From the NCBI RefSeq assembly GCF_051433165.1, contig NZ_JBHMFS010000014.1, positions 92,157-156,156 on the forward strand: a DNA stretch of 64,000 bases, read 5' to 3'. The position numbers and the translations under genes are program-made. How positions within the stretch are numbered: the first letter of the stretch is position 1; each line of letters starts with the position of its first letter. This stretch comes from Falsiroseomonas sp051433165. Its GTDB lineage: Bacteria; Pseudomonadota; Alphaproteobacteria; Acetobacterales; Acetobacteraceae. The notes below the pieces were generated by a model, which searched no databases, had not been told where the DNA came from, and saw only the letters and a list, made by a program, of their open reading frames with translations. Below, piece by piece: positions 1 through 7,706 of the stretch.

Positions 1-1
1 G

Positions 2-1945
2 GCCCGCTCCGACGGTCGCGCCGATGGGGTGGGGGAGCTGAACTCCTCCGCCTGGATATTCCGGAACTTCCTGCCGCGGCGGGAGAATGGGACTTGGTCC
101 GGGGTGGACCAGGACCGGAAGGAGGTCGTCGCCTCCTTCGCCGTCACGCGCCAGGGCGCCTTCGTGGTGGAAGTGGCGCGGAACCGGGTGGATGCGCTGG
201 ACAGCGCGCACCGCCTCGGCGCGCTGCTGGCCGCGGGCGTGGCCGCGGCGGCGGTGGTGACGCTGGTGGCGCTGTGGCTGCTGGTGCGCCAGGCCCAGGC
301 GCTGAAGGTGCAGGGCCAGCGGCTGACCGAATCGGAGCGCCACGCCGTCGCCGCCTCCCGCGCCAAGGAGGAATTCCTGGCCTCGATGAGCCATGAGATC
401 CGCACCCCGATGAACGGCGTGATCGGCATGACCGGGCTGCTGCTGGACACGCGGCTGGACCCGCTGCAACGCCGCTATGCCGAGACCATCCAGGGCTCCG
501 CCGAGCATCTGATGATGGTGCTGAACGACATTCTCGACTTCTCCAAGCTGGAGGCCGGGGCGCTGCAGCTGGAAGCGGTGCCGTTCAACATCGAGGCCGA
601 GATCGCGACGATCGTGGAACTGTTCGCCCCGCGCGCCGCCGCCAAGGGGGTGGAGCTGGTCTGCGCGCTTGCGCCGGACCTGCCGGCCCGCGTGCTGGGC
701 GACCCGGGGCGCATCCGGCAGATGCTGTTCAACCTGGTCGGCAATGCGGTGAAGTTCACCGAGACGGGCTGGATCCAGGTGGCGATCTCGGTGGAGGCGG
801 AGCTGGATTACTGGCGGCTCCGCGCCTCCGTCTCGGATACCGGGATCGGCGTCGAGCGTGACAAGATCGCGCATCTGTTCGAGCGTTTCACCCAGGCCGA
901 TGCCTCGATCCGCCGCAAATATGGCGGCACCGGCCTCGGGCTCGCCATCTGCAAGCGGCTGGCGGAGGAGATGGGCGGAGGCATCGAGGCGGTGCCGCGG
1001 CTGGCCGGCGTGCGCAATGGCGGCGGCAGCGTGTTCCGCTTCACGGTCAAGATCGGCCGGGTGGAGGGGGATCAGCAGCCGCTGACCGGCCTCGCCGGGC
1101 GTCGCATCCTGGTGGTGGACGACCTGCCGCTGAACCGGGAGATCCTGGTACGGCAACTGGCCGGCATGGGGGCGGAGGCCGCGGCGGTTTCCGATGGCGG
1201 CACCGCACTCGCCGCGCTGCGGGCCGCCGCCAGCCAGGGACGACCATTCGAGGCAGCGGTGCTGGACGGGCAATTGCCGGATGGCGATGGCCTGGCGCTG
1301 GCGCGGCGCATTCGCCAGGAATGGGATGCGCTCGGCTCGCCGCGCCTGCTGCTCTGTGCCTCCGGTTCCGCCGATCCGCGTGCGGCGCAAGGCAGCACCC
1401 AATCATCGGGCCAGGGGGTGCTGGACGGGTTGCTGCTGAAGCCGGCCCTGCCCACGCGTCTGCGCGATGCCCTGCTGCTGGCGCTGGCGCCGCGGCAGGC
1501 CGAACCGGCCGCGGCGGAGCTGCCGCAAGCCGACGCGACGCCGGAGCCGGACCGCCCGCAGATCCGCATCCTGCTGGTGGAGGACAACGCGACCAATCAG
1601 CTGGTGATGCGAACCATCCTGTCCCGCGCCGGGGCGGTGGTGGATGTGGCCGGCGACGGCGCGCAGGCGGTCGCCGCCGGGCGGGGCGAGTTGTACGACT
1701 TCATCCTGATGGATCTGCAGATGCCGGTGATGGATGGGCTTGAGGCGACCCGCACGCTGCGCGCCCAGCCCGGCCCCAACCGCGCCACCCGCATCATCGG
1801 CCTGACCGCGGCGGTCGGCCCGGAATTCGAGCGGCAGTGCCGGGAGGCCGGGATGGATGACTACCTCGGCAAGCCGGTGCAGCGGGATACGCTGCTACGG
1901 AAGCTGGGGCTGATCGGCCAGTCCACGGGCACCCGCGCGGCCTGA
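2..1945 (+). CDS. Hybrid sensor histidine kinase with two receiver domains (5' end outside window)
   Basis: Membrane-bound hybrid histidine kinase for phosphorelay signalling. The frame is open to the left edge, so the real start lies outside the window. Counting from the GTG at 29: a short extracytoplasmic stretch, one membrane helix at about residues 63-86, then a HisKA phosphoacceptor with the H-box SHEIRTPMNG (His122). A HATPase_c domain follows, with an N-box near residue 235 (DPGRIRQMLFNLVGNAVKF), DTGIGV and GGTGLGL. Two CheY-like receivers come last: about 350-475 (VVDD, acceptor Asp in VLDGQLPDGDG) and 513-630 (LVEDN, acceptor Asp in LMDLQMPVMDG). Both receivers look intact. There is no Hpt domain, so a separate phosphotransfer protein is expected. 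The ligand is unknown because the sensor domain is mostly missing from view. Confidence 0.93.
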   Translation, partial: ARSDGRADGVGELNSSAWIFRNFLPRRENGTWSGVDQDRKEVVASFAVTRQGAFVVEVARNRVDALDSAHRLGALLAAGVAAAAVVTLVALWLLVRQAQALKVQGQRLTESERHAVAASRAKEEFLASMSHEIRTPMNGVIGMTGLLLDTRLDPLQRRYAETIQGSAEHLMMVLNDILDFSKLEAGALQLEAVPFNIEAEIATIVELFAPRAAAKGVELVCALAPDLPARVLGDPGRIRQMLFNLVGNAVKFTETGWIQVAISVEAELDYWRLRASVSDTGIGVERDKIAHLFERFTQADASIRRKYGGTGLGLAICKRLAEEMGGGIEAVPRLAGVRNGGGSVFRFTVKIGRVEGDQQPLTGLAGRRILVVDDLPLNREILVRQLAGMGAEAAAVSDGGTALAALRAAASQGRPFEAAVLDGQLPDGDGLALARRIRQEWDALGSPRLLLCASGSADPRAAQGSTQSSGQGVLDGLLLKPALPTRLRDALLLALAPRQAEPAAAELPQADATPEPDRPQIRILLVEDNATNQLVMRTILSRAGAVVDVAGDGAQAVAAGRGELYDFILMDLQMPVMDGLEATRTLRAQPGPNRATRIIGLTAAVGPEFERQCREAGMDDYLGKPVQRDTLLRKLGLIGQSTGTRAA

Positions 1946-1949
1946 AACC

Positions 1950-2648
1950 CTACTCGCCCAGCGCCAACCCCGGCACCGCGACCGCCAGCCCACCCTGCGC
2001 GCCGGATGTGGCGCCGACCGCAACGCCCGCCACCGCCCAGCCCTCGCCATGCCGCACCAGCAGCGGCCCGCCGGAGACGCCCCGCGTGGCGGCACAGCCA
2101 TGGCGCAGCAGCAGCCGGCCCTCCGCATCCCGCAGCACCGCCTGCACCTGGCAATCCGTATCCGCCAGCAGCGCATGGGCACGGTCCTGTTGCCAGCCGC
2201 CCAGCATCGCCGCCGCGCCCGCCGCCGGCAGGGTCGCGGCCAGCGGCAGGGTCGGGCCGGGCAGGGGGGTGGCCAGGCGCAGCAGCGCCCAATCGGCGCC
2301 GATCGGGCCGCTGGTCTCCGGCCGGAAACCGGGGCCGACCTGCAGCCTGGCGCCGGTGGCGTGGGCGGTGAAGTTGCCTCGGTCGTAGCCCGCCAGCACA
2401 TGCACCCGGCCGGGCAGCACCAGGCGCCGGGTCAGCCGCGCCACCAGGCAATGCGCCGCGGTCAGCACCCGGTCTGGCGCGATCAGCACGCCGGTGCAGC
2501 GGCCGCCGGCCTCGGACTGCACCCGCACCAGGCTGGACCAGGGCGCCTCCGCCACCGTCACCGGCCGCCGTGCCGTGCTGTCCGCCACGCCGGGAAGCTG
2601 CGCCTGGGCCGGGGTGGCCAGCAGCAGCAGGGCGAGCAGGCGCCTCAT
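1950..2648 (-). CDS. Secreted trypsin-like serine protease
   Basis: A 232-residue protein with a cleavable signal peptide (MRRLLALLLLATPAQAQ) and a chymotrypsin/trypsin fold (S1 family). Visible catalytic motifs are TAAHC with the active-site His at residue 66, a candidate Asp in GADWALL, and the nucleophile Ser in GVSGGPLL. Cysteines in GRCTGV and AAHC can form the usual His-loop disulfide. It probably acts in the periplasm or outside the cell. Its start codon overlaps the stop of the upstream MFS gene by 4 bp (ATGA), so the two genes are translationally coupled. The substrate cannot be told from sequence. The GC-rich 3' end converges on the sensor kinase stop with only a few bases between. 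Confidence 0.85.
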   Translation of the reverse strand: MRRLLALLLLATPAQAQLPGVADSTARRPVTVAEAPWSSLVRVQSEAGGRCTGVLIAPDRVLTAAHCLVARLTRRLVLPGRVHVLAGYDRGNFTAHATGARLQVGPGFRPETSGPIGADWALLRLATPLPGPTLPLAATLPAAGAAAMLGGWQQDRAHALLADTDCQVQAVLRDAEGRLLLRHGCAATRGVSGGPLLVRHGEGWAVAGVAVGATSGAQGGLAVAVPGLALGE

Positions 2649-3778
2649 CGCGTCATCGGCAGTCGCCAGATCAGCGCGCCGACGCCAGCGGCCAAAATCG
2701 CCAGCAGCCAGGGCACCAGCCCAGCCCCGCCGAGATCCGTCGCCAGCCCCATCGCCGCCGGCACCGCCGCCACGCCGAGCGTCGCGGCCGAGACCTGCAA
2801 CCCCACCGCCGGCACCGCCGCGGCCCCGCCGAGCCGGGCCGGGGTGCGGGCCATCAGCGTTGGGTAGACCGGCGCCAGCGCCACCGCCAGCAGGGCGATC
2901 GCCGGCAGGTCCGCCAGCCCGGTGGCGAAGCCGAGCGCTGCCAGCACGGCCACCGGCGCCATCAGCCGCAGCAGCCGGTCCGGCCCGATCCGGTCCACGA
3001 CGAAGCCGAGCCCGATGCGCCCACCGGTGAGCGCCGCGAAGAACAGCGTGGCGGCCGCCGCGCCCTCAGCCGGGGTGGCGCCGCGTGACGCCGTCAGGAT
3101 GGTCGCGGCCCATTGCCCCGCGGCGGCCTCCAGCCCGGTGTAGAGGAAGAAGATCGCGACCTGGAGCCGCGCCAGAGGGTTGCGCAGCACGGTCCAGGCA
3201 TTGAGGCGCGGGCCATCGGAAGGACCATCCCCGGGCGCCGCGCCCTGCCAGCGATGGCGCGTGACCAGGAAGGCCAGCGTCAGCGCCGCCAGTGCCAGCC
3301 CCACCGCCAGGTAGCCCGCCTGCCAACCGAACCCCACCGCCAGCAGCGCCGCCGCGATGGCCGGGCCGAGCGTGGCGCCAACCCCCCAGAAGCCGTGCAG
3401 CCAGTTCATGTGGCGCGGTTGGAAGCGGGCGGCGGCGAAGGCGTTCATCGCCGCATCCACCGCCCCGCCCCCGGCGCCCGCCAGCACGGCCAGCGCCACA
3501 AATCCGGCAAAGGGTGGTGCGGTGGATTGCAGCAGGGCGGCGGTGGCCGTCGCCGCCAGGCTCGCCACCAGCAGCCAGCCGATGCCGAAGGCCCGCATCA
3601 ACTGCGCGGTGAACAGCCCGGCCAACACATAGCCGCCCGCCGTAACCGCCAGGATCAGCCCGAGCCCCGCATTCGGCACGCCATAGAAGGGCCGCAGCTC
3701 CGGCCATAGGCTGCCCGGCACCGGGTCCGGCAGGCCGAGGCCGATGAAGGCCAGGAAGGCGAGGGCGAGAAGGGGCAC
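2645..3778 (-). CDS. MFS transporter
   Basis: A 377-residue integral membrane protein with about 12 hydrophobic helices, matching the short MFS class that resembles fucose-permease and drug exporters. The first helix carries FIGLGLPDPVPGSLWPELR, a pattern typical of this subfamily. The loop between helices 2 and 3 lacks a full classical GxLaDrxGrr motif but has a partial one after FTAQLMRAFGIG. It overlaps the following protease gene by 4 bp. The substrate is unknown. Pairing with a secreted protease may be incidental or may reflect use of peptide or sugar products. Confidence 0.8.
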   Translation of the reverse strand: MPLLALAFLAFIGLGLPDPVPGSLWPELRPFYGVPNAGLGLILAVTAGGYVLAGLFTAQLMRAFGIGWLLVASLAATATAALLQSTAPPFAGFVALAVLAGAGGGAVDAAMNAFAAARFQPRHMNWLHGFWGVGATLGPAIAAALLAVGFGWQAGYLAVGLALAALTLAFLVTRHRWQGAAPGDGPSDGPRLNAWTVLRNPLARLQVAIFFLYTGLEAAAGQWAATILTASRGATPAEGAAAATLFFAALTGGRIGLGFVVDRIGPDRLLRLMAPVAVLAALGFATGLADLPAIALLAVALAPVYPTLMARTPARLGGAAAVPAVGLQVSAATLGVAAVPAAMGLATDLGGAGLVPWLLAILAAGVGALIWRLPMTR

Positions 3779-3813
3779 GGCGGCGAGCTACACCGGCCAG
3801 CGCCGCCTGGCCA

Positions 3814-4293
3814 TTACCCGGGCTTGGTCGCCTGCAACGGCGTGCCGTCCTTGCGCGTGAACATGGCGGGCTGGTCGTGTGGCGGGGCCAGCAGGTCGAT
3901 GTCGCTGTAGGTGGCGTCGTCGCCTTCGGTGCGGCTGCCGATCTCGAGCACCAGCGCCTCGGTGGCGGAGAGGTTGCGAAGATGGTGCCCATCCTGCTCG
4001 CCCGCCTTGAAGCCGGCGGCGTCGCCGGCGCGCAGCACTTCCGCGCCGGCATCGGTCACCAGCGTCGCCTCCCCGGCCAGGACGAAGACGAATTCGTCCG
4101 AGCCATTGTGCCAATGCCGCTGGCTGGACCAGGCGCCGGGTGGCAGGCGCAGCAGGTTGACGCCGAACTGCGTGAGTCCTGCCGCATCCCCCAGGCGCCG
4201 GCGTTCGCGCGCCCTGCAGGGCTGGTCATGCGGTGCGGGGTAGAAGCAGCCGATGACCGGCGGAATGTTCGCGGGGTCGATGCGCTTGCCCAT
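3814..4293 (-). CDS. Cupin-domain protein
   Basis: A 159-residue single-domain cupin. Metal-binding motif 1 is visible as HWHNGSDEFVFVLAGE (His60, His62, Glu67), and a second motif includes His103/His104 in EQDGHHLRN. It is predicted to be cytoplasmic because it has no signal peptide. Small cupins of this type include sugar-binding proteins and metal-dependent isomerases or dioxygenases; the sequence does not decide the activity. It ends 35 bp upstream of the MFS start in the same orientation and might be read into that gene, but the link is weak. Confidence 0.82.
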   Translation of the reverse strand: MGKRIDPANIPPVIGCFYPAPHDQPCRARERRRLGDAAGLTQFGVNLLRLPPGAWSSQRHWHNGSDEFVFVLAGEATLVTDAGAEVLRAGDAAGFKAGEQDGHHLRNLSATEALVLEIGSRTEGDDATYSDIDLLAPPHDQPAMFTRKDGTPLQATKPG

Positions 4294-4345
4294 GCTGTGG
4301 CCCTTTCAAAGCGAAGGGCATCACAGCATGGGCGGCGGCGCGTGG

Positions 4346-4843
4346 TCAGTGGCGGTGGCTGCCACCCGGCATCGCACCACCCGGCATCGTGGCACCCGGC
4401 CCGCGGGCACCCGCGGCCTGAACGGCAAGCTGCGTCCGCACCTCTCCGGCCTTCTCGAAGACCAGGGTGACGGGCACCGTATCGCCCTGGTTCAACGGCT
4501 GCTTCAGGTCGATCAGCATGAGGTGCAGCCCACCCGGCCGCAGGGTGACGGTCTCGCCAGCCGGCAGCTCGATCGCCGCCACCGGGCGCATCCGCATCAC
4601 GCCATTGTCGTGGATATGCGTGTGCAGCTCCACCGTGCCGGCGATCTCGGTCCGCGCCGAAACCAGCCGGTCCGCCGCGCCGGTGTTCCGCAGCGTGAGG
4701 AAGCCGGCGCCGACCCGGCCGGCGCCGGCGGCGCGGCTCCAGCCGGCCTCGACCTGGATCGGGCCGTGGCCCTGGGCGATGCCGCGGGTGGCGACCAGGC
4801 CGAGCATGGTGCCCAGCGCGGCGCGACGCGAAAATACTTTCAT
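4346..4843 (-). CDS. Periplasmic copper chaperone, PCu(A)C family
   Basis: A 165-residue periplasmic copper(I) carrier of the PCu(A)C (DUF461) family, which delivers copper to the CuA site of cytochrome oxidase or to other copper proteins. It has a Tat-like signal (FSRRAALGTMLGLVATRGIAQG). Copper ligands are visible: His74 and the Met83/Met85 cluster in HTHIHDNGVMRM, then the H-x-M pair His107/Met109 in GGLHLML. The C-terminus is rich in Gly, Met and His and may add binding sites. The ATG at 4843 has a GAGGAG ribosome site 7 bases away. A longer frame extends upstream but would remove the signal peptide from the N-terminus. It is last in a four-gene copper operon. Confidence 0.93.
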   Translation of the reverse strand: MKVFSRRAALGTMLGLVATRGIAQGHGPIQVEAGWSRAAGAGRVGAGFLTLRNTGAADRLVSARTEIAGTVELHTHIHDNGVMRMRPVAAIELPAGETVTLRPGGLHLMLIDLKQPLNQGDTVPVTLVFEKAGEVRTQLAVQAAGARGPGATMPGGAMPGGSHRH

Positions 4844-4853
4844 CTTCAACTCC

Positions 4854-5204
4854 TCAGCCCAGCATTTCGAGGCTGTCCGGGCTGACGCCCGCGCGGCCTT
4901 CGATACGCCCGGCGAGCCGGGCCAGATTTGCCGCGATGCGGGCGCCGGCCACCGGGTCACCGGTGCTGCAGGTGCCATTCGCGATGGTCAACGCGCGCTG
5001 CATGGCCATCACCTCGGCGGGCGTCGCATGCGGCAAGGCGGCTTCCAGCGCCGCGCGGGCGGGGGCGAGCGCCCCGTCGCAGACGGCGGTGAGATGCGCC
5101 TCCATCGCCTCCGCATCACAGGCGGCGGCGCGGCGGGAGGAGAGCAGGCTGCCGGCGGCCACCGCGGCGGCGGCGAGCGGCAGGAAACGGCGGGTCTGGT
5201 TCAT
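4854..5204 (-). CDS. Small secreted protein of unknown family in the copper operon
   Basis: A 116-residue protein with a signal peptide (MNQTRRFLPLAAAAVAAGSLLSSRRAAA) and a mature part of about 88 residues that is mostly helical by composition. It has three cysteines, in AACDAE, AVCDGA and GTCSTGD. I do not recognise a family. It lies between ycnI-like and PCu(A)C genes with gaps of about 10 bp on each side, and its stop overlaps the ribosome-binding region of the chaperone gene, so it is certainly cotranslated with them. A role in periplasmic copper handling is inferred from context only. Confidence 0.72.
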   Translation of the reverse strand: MNQTRRFLPLAAAAVAAGSLLSSRRAAACDAEAMEAHLTAVCDGALAPARAALEAALPHATPAEVMAMQRALTIANGTCSTGDPVAGARIAANLARLAGRIEGRAGVSPDSLEMLG

Positions 5205-5214
5205 GACGCGATCC

Positions 5215-5724
5215 TCAATTGCGCGGCAGCAGGCGCAGGGCGGGGGCGGGCATGCGGTAGTCCGTGATGCGGCGGCCAGGTTCCGGAATCTCGGTCCAGG
5301 CGGCCTGCCTGCCATCCGGGCAATCCTGCACCACGGGGATGTAGAGCAGCTCGCCCGGGGTGTTGGGCAGGCGCATGCGGATGACGAATTCATCGTAATG
5401 CGCGTGCTCCAGCCGGCCGCCTTCCCAGATGATCTCGGAGAGCGGCGCCACGGCGCCATGGCCCCTGCCAGCCTCGCCGCGGGCGACCGTCCGCAGCGTC
5501 CAGCCAGGCTTCGGCATGGGCTGCGCCACCGTCATACCCTCCGGCACCCGGACGGTGACGCGGATGGTGGGGGCGCCGTCACAGCCATGCGGGATGCGGA
5601 AGGTGGCGCGGTAGGTGGTGTTGGCCGCGGCCTGCTGGACTTCCAGCGTGACATGGGCGGCCGCAGGCAGCGGCATGAGGGCCGCGCCGGCAAGCGCCAG
5701 CGTGGCCAATGTGGTCTTGAACAT
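5215..5724 (-). CDS. YcnI-family (DUF1775) copper-binding protein
   Basis: A 169-residue secreted protein: signal MFKTTLATLALAGAALMPL then AAAHVTLE. The His directly after the signal cleavage site is the conserved N-terminal copper ligand of the YcnI/DUF1775 family, which binds Cu(II) through a monohistidine brace. Other family traits are RVTVRVPEGMT, a conserved Trp in PKPGW, and EFVIRMRLPN. YcnI proteins usually sit beside PCu(A)C and CopCD genes, as here. Start chosen at 5724, which gives a compact signal peptide; an ATG 30 bases upstream would add ten non-signal residues. Confidence 0.9.
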   Translation of the reverse strand: MFKTTLATLALAGAALMPLPAAAHVTLEVQQAAANTTYRATFRIPHGCDGAPTIRVTVRVPEGMTVAQPMPKPGWTLRTVARGEAGRGHGAVAPLSEIIWEGGRLEHAHYDEFVIRMRLPNTPGELLYIPVVQDCPDGRQAAWTEIPEPGRRITDYRMPAPALRLLPRN

Positions 5725-5763
5725 GTGTGCATTCCTGAATCCATGGAGGGTCATCCGGTGGCT

Positions 5764-6138
5764 TCAGGAGGTGGGCGGCGCCCTCGGCGGCGGCTGGCAG
5801 CGCGGCGGGGGCGCCGGGTTGGGCGTGCTCGGCGGTGGCAGAGGCGCGGTCTGCACCAGCAGCAGCGGCGGCACCAGCGCGACCGGTGGTGGCGGCAGGG
5901 CCGCGCCGCTGGCGCCACCGCAGAGCGGGCAGAACATGCCGGCGGCGTGATCCTGCGGCGCCTGTTCGTCCTGCTCCAGCGCCAGGGGGATGCTCCGCAT
6001 CCCGTCGGGCGTGCAGATCTCCATGTGCAGCACGCCGCCCGAGGGCGCGGCCAGCTTCAGGCAATGGCCGAAGGCGGTGCCCCACTGCAGCAGCAGCAGC
6101 ACAACCAGCAGCCGGGTGAAGGCGGGGCGAATACGCAC
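5764..6138 (-). CDS. DUF2946-family protein
   Basis: A 124-residue protein with one N-terminal hydrophobic helix (FTRLLVVLLLLQWGTAFG), a short domain with HMEICTPDG and a CPLC motif, and a strongly proline-rich tail. This is the DUF2946 pattern, seen in copper and metal-uptake loci of proteobacteria, often next to YcnI and PCu(A)C. It is the first gene of the copper operon. The CxxC and the Met/His content suggest metal binding, which is inference. The proline-rich tail is low-complexity and probably disordered in the periplasm. Confidence 0.75.
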   Translation of the reverse strand: MRIRPAFTRLLVVLLLLQWGTAFGHCLKLAAPSGGVLHMEICTPDGMRSIPLALEQDEQAPQDHAAGMFCPLCGGASGAALPPPPVALVPPLLLVQTAPLPPPSTPNPAPPPRCQPPPRAPPTS

Positions 6139-6174
6139 ATCCTGGCCATACCACCACCACCCCCGAAAACGAAA

Positions 6175-6207
6175 GCGGCGCGCAACCCCCGTGGGATTGC
6201 GCGCCGC
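6175..6207 (-). terminator. Intrinsic terminator of the Bax-inhibitor-1 gene
   Basis: Perfect 11-bp inverted repeat (6175-6185 with 6197-6207) around an 11-base loop. On the minus strand it is followed by TTTCGTTTTC. It begins 27 bases after the stop codon of the gene at 6234-7037, and separates that gene from the copper operon. Confidence 0.88.
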
Positions 6208-6233
6208 GCCGTATCAGGCCGCGTCGGATCGCG

Positions 6234-7037
6234 TCAGTCGCTGTTCTGGCGCACGCCCATGAACTGGAGCAGCAGCTGGAACAGGTTGACGAAGTTCAGG
6301 TACAGGCCGAGCGCATCGAAGACGCTGCGCTTGCCGGCCTCGTCCGAACCCTCGGCATAGGCGTGCTGAATATAGTCCGCCTTGATCCGTTGCGTGTCGT
6401 AGGCGGTGAGGCCGACGAAGACCACCACGCCGATGATGCTGATGGCGAATTGCAGGGCGGAGCTCTGCAGGAACATGTTCACCAGCATCGCGATGATGAT
6501 GCCGATCAGGCCCATCATCATGAAGCTGCCCAGCTTCGTCAGGTCGGCCTTGGTGGTGTAGCCGTACAGGCTGACCGCGGCGAACATGCCGGACGTGATG
6601 AAGAAGGTGCTGGCGATGGAGGCGCCGGTGTAGATCGCGAAGATGTTGGACATCGACGCGCCCATCACGGCGCAGAAGGCCCAGAACAGCGCCTGCGCGC
6701 CAGTCTTGCTCATCCGGTTGATGCCGAAGCTCAACACCAGGATGAAGGCCAGCGGCGCGAACATCGCGGCCCAGCCCAGGATGGTCGGCGCCGTCGCGTT
6801 GCCGCGCGGCGTGCGGACCACCTCATAGAACAGGCTGGCGATATCCGGGTTGGAGGCGATGAGATAGGCGACGATGCCGGTCAGCGCGAGGCCGGAGGCC
6901 ATCCAGTTGTAGACCCGCAGCATGTAGGCGCGCAGGCCTGCATCGAGCGCAGCGGCGTCCACGCCCGCGGACCGCCCAATGGGCTGGGTCCAGGCCGACG
7001 CGCCCGTCCGGAAGCGGTTGTCGGGACCGAGAGCCAT
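6234..7037 (-). CDS. Bax inhibitor-1 / YbhL-like integral membrane protein
   Basis: A 267-residue protein with about seven membrane helices, of the BI-1 (UPF0005, YbhL/YccA-like) family. Typical features are the N-terminal LRAYMLRVYNWMASGLALTG, the central GINRMS stretch, VGLTAYDTQRIKADY with the conserved acidic residues of the pH-sensing pair, and a C-terminal ALGLYLNFVNLFQLLLQFMG. Family members are calcium leak channels or, like YccA, modulators of FtsH; which applies here is not known. Start at 7037, with AGGAG upstream. A longer frame exists but adds residues unlike the family. Confidence 0.92.
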   Translation of the reverse strand: MALGPDNRFRTGASAWTQPIGRSAGVDAAALDAGLRAYMLRVYNWMASGLALTGIVAYLIASNPDIASLFYEVVRTPRGNATAPTILGWAAMFAPLAFILVLSFGINRMSKTGAQALFWAFCAVMGASMSNIFAIYTGASIASTFFITSGMFAAVSLYGYTTKADLTKLGSFMMMGLIGIIIAMLVNMFLQSSALQFAISIIGVVVFVGLTAYDTQRIKADYIQHAYAEGSDEAGKRSVFDALGLYLNFVNLFQLLLQFMGVRQNSD

Positions 7038-7166
7038 GGTCAGGAAATCTCCTCGCAGGCGATGGTTAGGGGCCGCCCGCACACACCTCATCATATGGAA
7101 CTTCTGTAATCCTTATCAACGGGGGCGTGGTCTCGACGCGCAAGATTCACGCGAAAGCGCGGGGAT

Positions 7167-7694
7167 TCATGCGGCGCCCTCGATCCAATAGCCCTGGTGC
7201 GGCACCGCACCCTCCGATTCCAGCGCCGGACCCACCACCTCGACCGCCTCCGCCGCCGAATCGAGCACCGCGCGGCAGGACAGGGCCAGCCCCGCCGTGT
7301 GCGGCTGGGCGTTGCGGAGGTGGAGGATCGCCGCCGCGGACAGGCCGTACACCACCCGGCCGATGCCGGTGTAGAAGATCGCCGCCGCGCACATCGCGCA
7401 GGGCTCGCCGGAGGAATAGATGGTGGCCCGCCGCAGCCGGCGGCGCGGCACGCCGGCGGCGATCACCGCCTGGCAGGCATTCATCTCGCTATGCGCCAGC
7501 GTCCCGCCGCCGCCGCTGCCCTGGGTGGACAGGCCCTCTGCCAGGATGGTGCCATCCTCCGCCACGATCACGGCGGAGAAGGGGCGGTCACCTCGGGCGC
7601 GGGCCTCGCCCGCCAGGCGGAAGGCGTGGCGGAGGTGGTCGGCATCTTCCGGCAACAGGTCGGGGGGCGGCAGGTCGGTTTCCATGCCGCCCAT
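7167..7694 (-). CDS. Cytidine/deoxycytidylate deaminase family protein (nucleoside deaminase)
   Basis: A 175-residue zinc deaminase. The zinc and catalytic motifs HSEMN (His and proton-shuttle Glu) and PCAMC (two Cys ligands) are intact. The size and the spacing between motifs fit guanine deaminase, tRNA-adenosine-deaminase-like or general nucleoside deaminases. A second ATG three codons in (7685) is an equally possible start. It ends up 12 bp downstream of the predicted YbbP permease frame in the opposite reading sense of metabolism, but in the same orientation, so it may be cotranscribed with ybbA-ybbP. Confidence 0.85.
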   Translation of the reverse strand: MGGMETDLPPPDLLPEDADHLRHAFRLAGEARARGDRPFSAVIVAEDGTILAEGLSTQGSGGGGTLAHSEMNACQAVIAAGVPRRRLRRATIYSSGEPCAMCAAAIFYTGIGRVVYGLSAAAILHLRNAQPHTAGLALSCRAVLDSAAEAVEVVGPALESEGAVPHQGYWIEGAA

Positions 7695-7706
7695 CCAAGC
7701 CCGGCG

